NCBI GenBank assembly: GCA_034430895.1
Contig: DAOUDW010000112.1
Coordinates: 61,650-125,649 of the forward strand
DNA: 64,000 bases
Source of the DNA: WVZH01 sp034430895
GTDB lineage: Bacteria > Chloroflexota > Anaerolineae > Anaerolineales > E44-bin32
Reading direction: 5' to 3'
This document shows, in pieces, positions 60,879 through 64,000 of the stretch. Position 1 is the first letter of the stretch. The number at the start of each line of letters is the position of its first letter. The notes beneath the pieces were generated by a model that did not search any database, was not told the origin of the DNA, and saw only the letters and a program-made list of their open reading frames with translations. A program made the position numbers and the translations under genes.

Positions 60879-61403
60879 CTACGCTTGCTTGCTCTTCTGT
60901 GGTGCCAACACCATCAACATCGTGCGGCCTTCCATGTCGGGCATCATTTCGATCATGCCGACATCGGAAAGCTCTTCAGCGATCTGCTTCAGATCTTCAA
61001 GCGCAATTTCGGGATATGTGATTTCGCGTCCACGAAAGCGAATCCGGACTCGCACTTTCTTGCCTTCGGTCAACCAGCGCCTCGCGTTACGTACTTTAAA
61101 GCCGCGATGGTGCTCTGACGTTTTTGGCCGCAGGCGGATTTCTTTGATCTCAACTTTGGTCTGCGCTTTACGTGCCTCGCGATCCTTCTTAGACTTTTCG
61201 TAAAGAAATTTCCCGTAATTCAGAACACGACAAACGGGCGGATCGGAGTTCGGCGCTACTTCGACCAAGTCGAGCTCGGCGTCCCGGGCGATGTCCAAGG
61301 CTTCTTTAACGGAAACTACGCCAACATTATTACCGTCGGGACCGATGAGACGAACTTCACGTGCGCGAATGTGTTCGTTAATCCGAAATTCTGATGCGCT
61401 GAT
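60879..61403 (-). CDS. infC: Translation initiation factor IF-3 with ATC start codon
   Basis: 174 residues. The conserved IF-3 N-terminus (ISASEFRINEHIRAREVRLIG, in part) begins at an ATC codon at 61403, with GCGGAGGAG 6 bases upstream. In this frame the only codon between the upstream TAA and the IF-3 start that could initiate is this ATC; the next TTG (61298) would remove 35 conserved residues. Core: DIARDAELDLVEVAPNSDPPVCRVLNYGKFLYE and the C-terminal 30S-binding domain. Rare AUU/AUC starts let IF-3 repress its own mRNA. A TTGACG-TATTAT promoter lies upstream. Confidence 0.94.
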   Translation of the reverse strand: MSASEFRINEHIRAREVRLIGPDGNNVGVVSVKEALDIARDAELDLVEVAPNSDPPVCRVLNYGKFLYEKSKKDREARKAQTKVEIKEIRLRPKTSEHHRGFKVRNARRWLTEGKKVRVRIRFRGREITYPEIALEDLKQIAEELSDVGMIEMMPDMEGRTMLMVLAPQKSKQA

Positions 61404-61467
61404 GTTGTGCTCCTCCGCATGTTACGCTAAAGCCGCCCTGCGCACGAGCGACCCACTGGATTTTCGG

Positions 61468-61497
61468 ATAATACCACGATATTGGGGAAATCGTCAA
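61468..61497 (-). promoter_or_regulatory. Promoter of the infC-rpmI-rplT operon
   Basis: On the minus strand TTGACG (61497-61492) and TATTAT (61473-61468) are separated by 18 bases. The start point would be near 61461, giving a leader of about 58 bases before the ATC start. Confidence 0.6.
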
Positions 61498-61570
61498 TTG
61501 GGAATTGATTTCATGTAATTAAGAACTCTCTCTCAGAACAGAATCAATAGGAGGATTGAGATAAAAATTA

Positions 61571-61597
61571 GGAAGCGCCAAACTGACGGGCGCTTCC
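61571..61597 (-). terminator. Hairpin terminator after the SdrD-like lipoprotein
   Basis: GGAAGCGCC (61571-61579) and GGCGCTTCC (61589-61597) form a perfect 9-bp stem with a 9-base loop. On the minus strand it is followed by TAATTTTTAT. It separates the SdrD-like gene from the infC promoter. Confidence 0.75.
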
Positions 61598-61628
61598 TTT
61601 GCAGAATCTTCAAGCCAATTTACTCGGG

Positions 61629-62552
61629 TTAATCATAAAACTGCCAAGCAAATCCGAAGTTGACGTTGGTCATGTTCTCGCCTTCTACGATAGTGACCGT
61701 TTGATAATAGCCATCCGCCCCGCGCTGTGGGTAGGTCGGACCGCCAGGGATGAGAATGACGTCATTGCCATCCGTAAGGGCACTATAGGAAACACAGTAG
61801 GTTCCAGCCGGCAGGCCGCTGAAGCTGTACACGCCATTTGCATTCGTCACCGCAGTGGCGAGCCCCGTCGATGGACAAGGGCCATTGCCAATGTGAAGTG
61901 TGACTCCAGCCCAACCGGTCTCAAAGGCGTCATACACCTGGTTGGGGCCAAACTCACCAATGTCCGGATCTCCCCAGGAGACACAGCCTTGTCCCAACAC
62001 GACGGGTTCTCCCGCATGTCCACCGGTGAACTGACAGATTTCATGCCAGAGAACACCGCCGATCGAACCCAGGACAGGCGTTGGCGTAGGTGGAGAGAGA
62101 ATAATATTCAAATCGGAAGGGTCGAAATTGATGCTAACAATCGAGGCTGAAATCCAGCAAGGCTTGGGACGATCCGGAAGTTGAGTAACATACCAGCTGT
62201 TGTCACTTACCCTGCCGATGGCTGGCGCCGATTCCCCTTCAAGCAGATAGCCATACTCATCGAAAACGATATTCGGTCCGGTACGGCAATTTGCATCCAC
62301 GAGAGCCGTCAAAAATGGTGATACCTCTGTTGGTTCAAGGGTCGCTGTAGAAGTCGGAGCGCGTCTGGGCTCATCCTTGGTCGGTGTCGGTCGTGACGGC
62401 GATCCGCCCTGTCTGTCAGGCGTAGGGGTTTCCGTAATTACTTTTTTGGGTTCATCATCAGGCGATTGATAGCCGGGAAACTCACAGGCAGCGAAAAGCA
62501 ATGACATCATTACCAGGACGATAATCCACAATCGTCGGTTGCGAGTATTCAT
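61629..62552 (-). CDS. Lipoprotein with SH3b and SdrD-B-like domains
   Basis: 307 residues from ATG 62552 with RBS AAAGGAA. Signal peptide with lipobox LLFAAC (about Cys23). T/P linker (~30-75), an SH3b-like domain (~80-145: ALVDANCRTGPNIVFDEYGYLLEGESAPAIGRVSDNSWYVTQLP), a second linker, and a C-terminal SdrD-B/Cna-B-like prealbumin fold (GVTLHIGNG, NANGVYSFSGLPAGTYCVSYS). SH3b modules can bind cell-wall or sugar ligands. Exported and lipid-anchored. Confidence 0.85.
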   Translation of the reverse strand: MNTRNRRLWIIVLVMMSLLFAACEFPGYQSPDDEPKKVITETPTPDRQGGSPSRPTPTKDEPRRAPTSTATLEPTEVSPFLTALVDANCRTGPNIVFDEYGYLLEGESAPAIGRVSDNSWYVTQLPDRPKPCWISASIVSINFDPSDLNIILSPPTPTPVLGSIGGVLWHEICQFTGGHAGEPVVLGQGCVSWGDPDIGEFGPNQVYDAFETGWAGVTLHIGNGPCPSTGLATAVTNANGVYSFSGLPAGTYCVSYSALTDGNDVILIPGGPTYPQRGADGYYQTVTIVEGENMTNVNFGFAWQFYD

Positions 62553-62712
62553 TTCGATTTCCTTTCTGGTACGCTCTGGCAACAATGTAGTATTTATCTA
62601 TGATGACTCTGTTCCATTCTTGGAACGAAATGAGTGGTCGATTTGTGACACATCGACACATTCTGAAGCGAGTGGGAACTCATCCAGATAAAATATCCGC
62701 TTCAATTCGTTT

Positions 62713-63285
62713 TCAATAGGAATCCTTGGTTAGAGTCATATCACCTACAGCAGAGTCTCCCGCTGCAAAGGCAACAATATATTCGAGGGAGATTTCCCCG
62801 GGGGTTACCGTCCCGACGGCGGAGATCTTTTCAATTCTCTCGTCCGGCACCGCTTCGCCCACGATAGCAACCTCACCGTCTTCCGTGACCGTGATGGATA
62901 GATCGCCGAACAACGGATCTCCGGGAATATTAAAGACAACGCCTTCGGCGTCGAAATTGCCGCTGTAGGAAATCGGATCGGGATCGAGGGCGCCAAACAC
63001 GAATCCATCCAGATCCACTGTGAAGGTCAACGTGCCGTCTTCTTCGGCGTTTACTGTCGCGTGGATGCCACCGGAAGAACCAAAGGTGAGGTTACGCCAT
63101 TCTCCACGCCAATCCCCCATATATTCCTGGAGAGCTTGAAAGATCGCATCTTCCGTTGGAGTCGGCGACGCTTCCGTCGTTGGCTCAGACACAAACGCGG
63201 CGGTTGGTTCCAATATTTTCCCCCCTCCGCATGCACTGAGCAATATAATCACGGCCAGTATCATGATGAACGCATACTTACTCAT
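62713..63285 (-). CDS. Hypothetical lipoprotein
   Basis: 190 residues; RBS AGGAGA. Signal peptide with lipobox LLSAC (about Cys19), a short T/P linker, then a beta-rich domain of ~120 residues (YMGDWRGEWRNLTFGSSGGIHATVNAEEDGTLTFTVDLDGFVFGALDP...). The pattern GDWRGEW is like that of lipocalin-type or beta-barrel solute-binding small lipoproteins. Partner genes unclear. Confidence 0.7.
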   Translation of the reverse strand: MSKYAFIMILAVIILLSACGGGKILEPTAAFVSEPTTEASPTPTEDAIFQALQEYMGDWRGEWRNLTFGSSGGIHATVNAEEDGTLTFTVDLDGFVFGALDPDPISYSGNFDAEGVVFNIPGDPLFGDLSITVTEDGEVAIVGEAVPDERIEKISAVGTVTPGEISLEYIVAFAAGDSAVGDMTLTKDSY

Positions 63286-63421
63286 TATCTTCTCCTGGTA
63301 TTGATCGGACAGCCGGGATTCGATCCTGATGCCTCAAAACGAACCAAACGACATCGCATGTGTAAATTCGACCTATATTATCGTGAATTTCATGATGTGC
63401 AAGTCGCGAGAAGTGAGATTC

Positions 63422-63549
63422 ATCCTGTGGCGGGATGATTCCATCCGGTCATTATGAATCAACAACCGGCATATGAGGAGCATTCAAGAGTTCATCGTTA
63501 ATGGCGTCTTGGCGTTGATCCTGTGGCGTGATCATTCCGTGCGGTGATT
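63422..63549 (+). repeat. Imperfect 32-bp direct repeat, 96 bases apart
   Basis: ATCCTGTGGCG followed by related ATTCC and CGGT..ATT blocks occurs at 63422-63453 and again at 63518-63549, identical at 27 of 32 positions. The second copy includes the last codons of the minus-strand gene at 63532, so the first may be a remnant of a small duplication. Confidence 0.5.
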
Positions 63550-63984
63550 GATAAAGGGTCCGAGAATTTCCCCGATGCTGATCAACCCCAGGGTGATCAA
63601 CGGAGTCACTCCCCAGGCGCAGCCCATAGCCAGCAGCCAGCGATGCGGTGGAGAAGCATCGCTAAAGATAACCAGTGAGAAAAGCACAGACAGCCATACG
63701 GTCAACAAAGGAAACGTCGCCAGCGCGGTGAGCAAGAAGGCCGCCGATCGACGCACTTTTCGTTTGCTGCTATGTGCACGTCCCTGAGTCCAGCGCCAAC
63801 TCAGCACCGACCAGGCGATCAGGCTGTACGCCATGAGCACGAACATGATGGCGGCCCACAAGCCGGGATCGATGTGCCAATCGGCAAAGACGCCTCCTTC
63901 GCTGAAATAGCTGACAATCGCCAATACGTTAACCGTCAGGCTGATCAAACCGCTGATGATAACGAACACATTCGAACGCTTCAT
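63532..63984 (-). CDS. Hypothetical four-helix membrane protein
   Basis: 150 residues. Four hydrophobic helices (~8-28, 40-62, 82-106 and 115-138) with a basic loop (SWRWTQGRAHSSKRKVRRS). No signal peptide and no recognised family. The upstream flank ends at the window edge. Function unknown. Confidence 0.6.
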   Translation of the reverse strand: MKRSNVFVIISGLISLTVNVLAIVSYFSEGGVFADWHIDPGLWAAIMFVLMAYSLIAWSVLSWRWTQGRAHSSKRKVRRSAAFLLTALATFPLLTVWLSVLFSLVIFSDASPPHRWLLAMGCAWGVTPLITLGLISIGEILGPFINHRTE

Positions 63985-64000
63985 GGCGAGGTCCTGACTG

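Overview
The window reads as a bacterial chromosome segment, most likely from the phylum Chloroflexota, class Anaerolineae or a near relative. This is an inference from gene content: CSLREA-type beta-helix lipoproteins with a cysteine-bearing Ig-like module, a Ycf45/R3H AAA ATPase coupled to tmk, an EF-Tu-like mini-protein, a YhfC protease and many T/P-rich linker lipoproteins. No rRNA, tRNA, CRISPR array, prophage or insertion sequence was found. Genes are densely packed on both strands. Many neighbours overlap by 4 bases (ATGA or GTGA), and Shine-Dalgarno motifs of GGAG/AGGAG type are common.

Layout. 1-3.5 kb: two tandem CSLREA/beta-helix surface lipoproteins, the first cut by the window edge. 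3.7-7.5 kb: an iron operon (DtxR-type regulator, FeoA with a basic tail, FeoB split into a GTPase and a membrane protein, FeoC-like) behind a DtxR-like palindrome. 7.5-11.7 kb: phosphotransferase, a TrmB-like regulator with a ZIP metal transporter, a tyrosine-type phosphatase and exonuclease III. 11.8-12.2 kb: a decayed ArsR-type regulator with its operator still intact. 12.2-15.9 kb: a YprA/MrfA-like helicase carrying an inserted HNH nuclease, then lipoyl synthase. 16-21.5 kb: an acidic secreted beta-helix protein, a cold-shock protein, a cyclic-nucleotide-binding protein, an MBL-fold hydrolase and two further gene remnants. 21.6-30 kb: rhomboid protease and guanylate kinase, an FmdB zinc ribbon, an ABC exporter, thymidylate kinase with the R3H ATPase, and a GT-C glycosyltransferase. 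30.2-33.2 kb: the PLP synthase operon pdxS-(PNPOx-fold)-pdxT-GNAT. 33.4-41.2 kb: a membrane-maintenance neighbourhood (YtrA-type GntR, SPFH protein, DUF4177-like protein, YhfC protease, ABC exporter, Ig/zinc-ribbon membrane protein, methyltransferase, LiaF-like and PspC proteins), with a perfect parS site inside it. 41.3-43.1 kb: a truncated homocysteine methyltransferase, a sulfite-oxidase-fold enzyme and pcm. 43.3-46 kb: three tandem paralogous membrane-anchored proteins. 46.1-53.8 kb: dnaN, a GAF histidine kinase, an EF-Tu-like protein, an MFS transporter, endonuclease III, icd and galE. 53.9-58.8 kb: a PcrA helicase and the coupled operon macro domain-TrmH-DUF711. 59-64 kb: lipoproteins around the infC-rpmI-rplT operon, in which infC appears to start at ATC.

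Functional themes are metal homeostasis (Feo, ZIP, two metal-type regulators), DNA repair (Xth, Nth, PcrA, YprA-HNH), core replication and translation (dnaN, infC, rpmI, rplT, gmk, tmk) and envelope maintenance. Four small gene remnants in otherwise short intergenic regions show ongoing gene loss. The strongest unusual items are the parS site, the ATC start of infC, the HNH-in-helicase fusion, the GntR/SPFH/YhfC/ABC cluster, the split FeoB, and the ArsR remnant with an intact promoter-operator.
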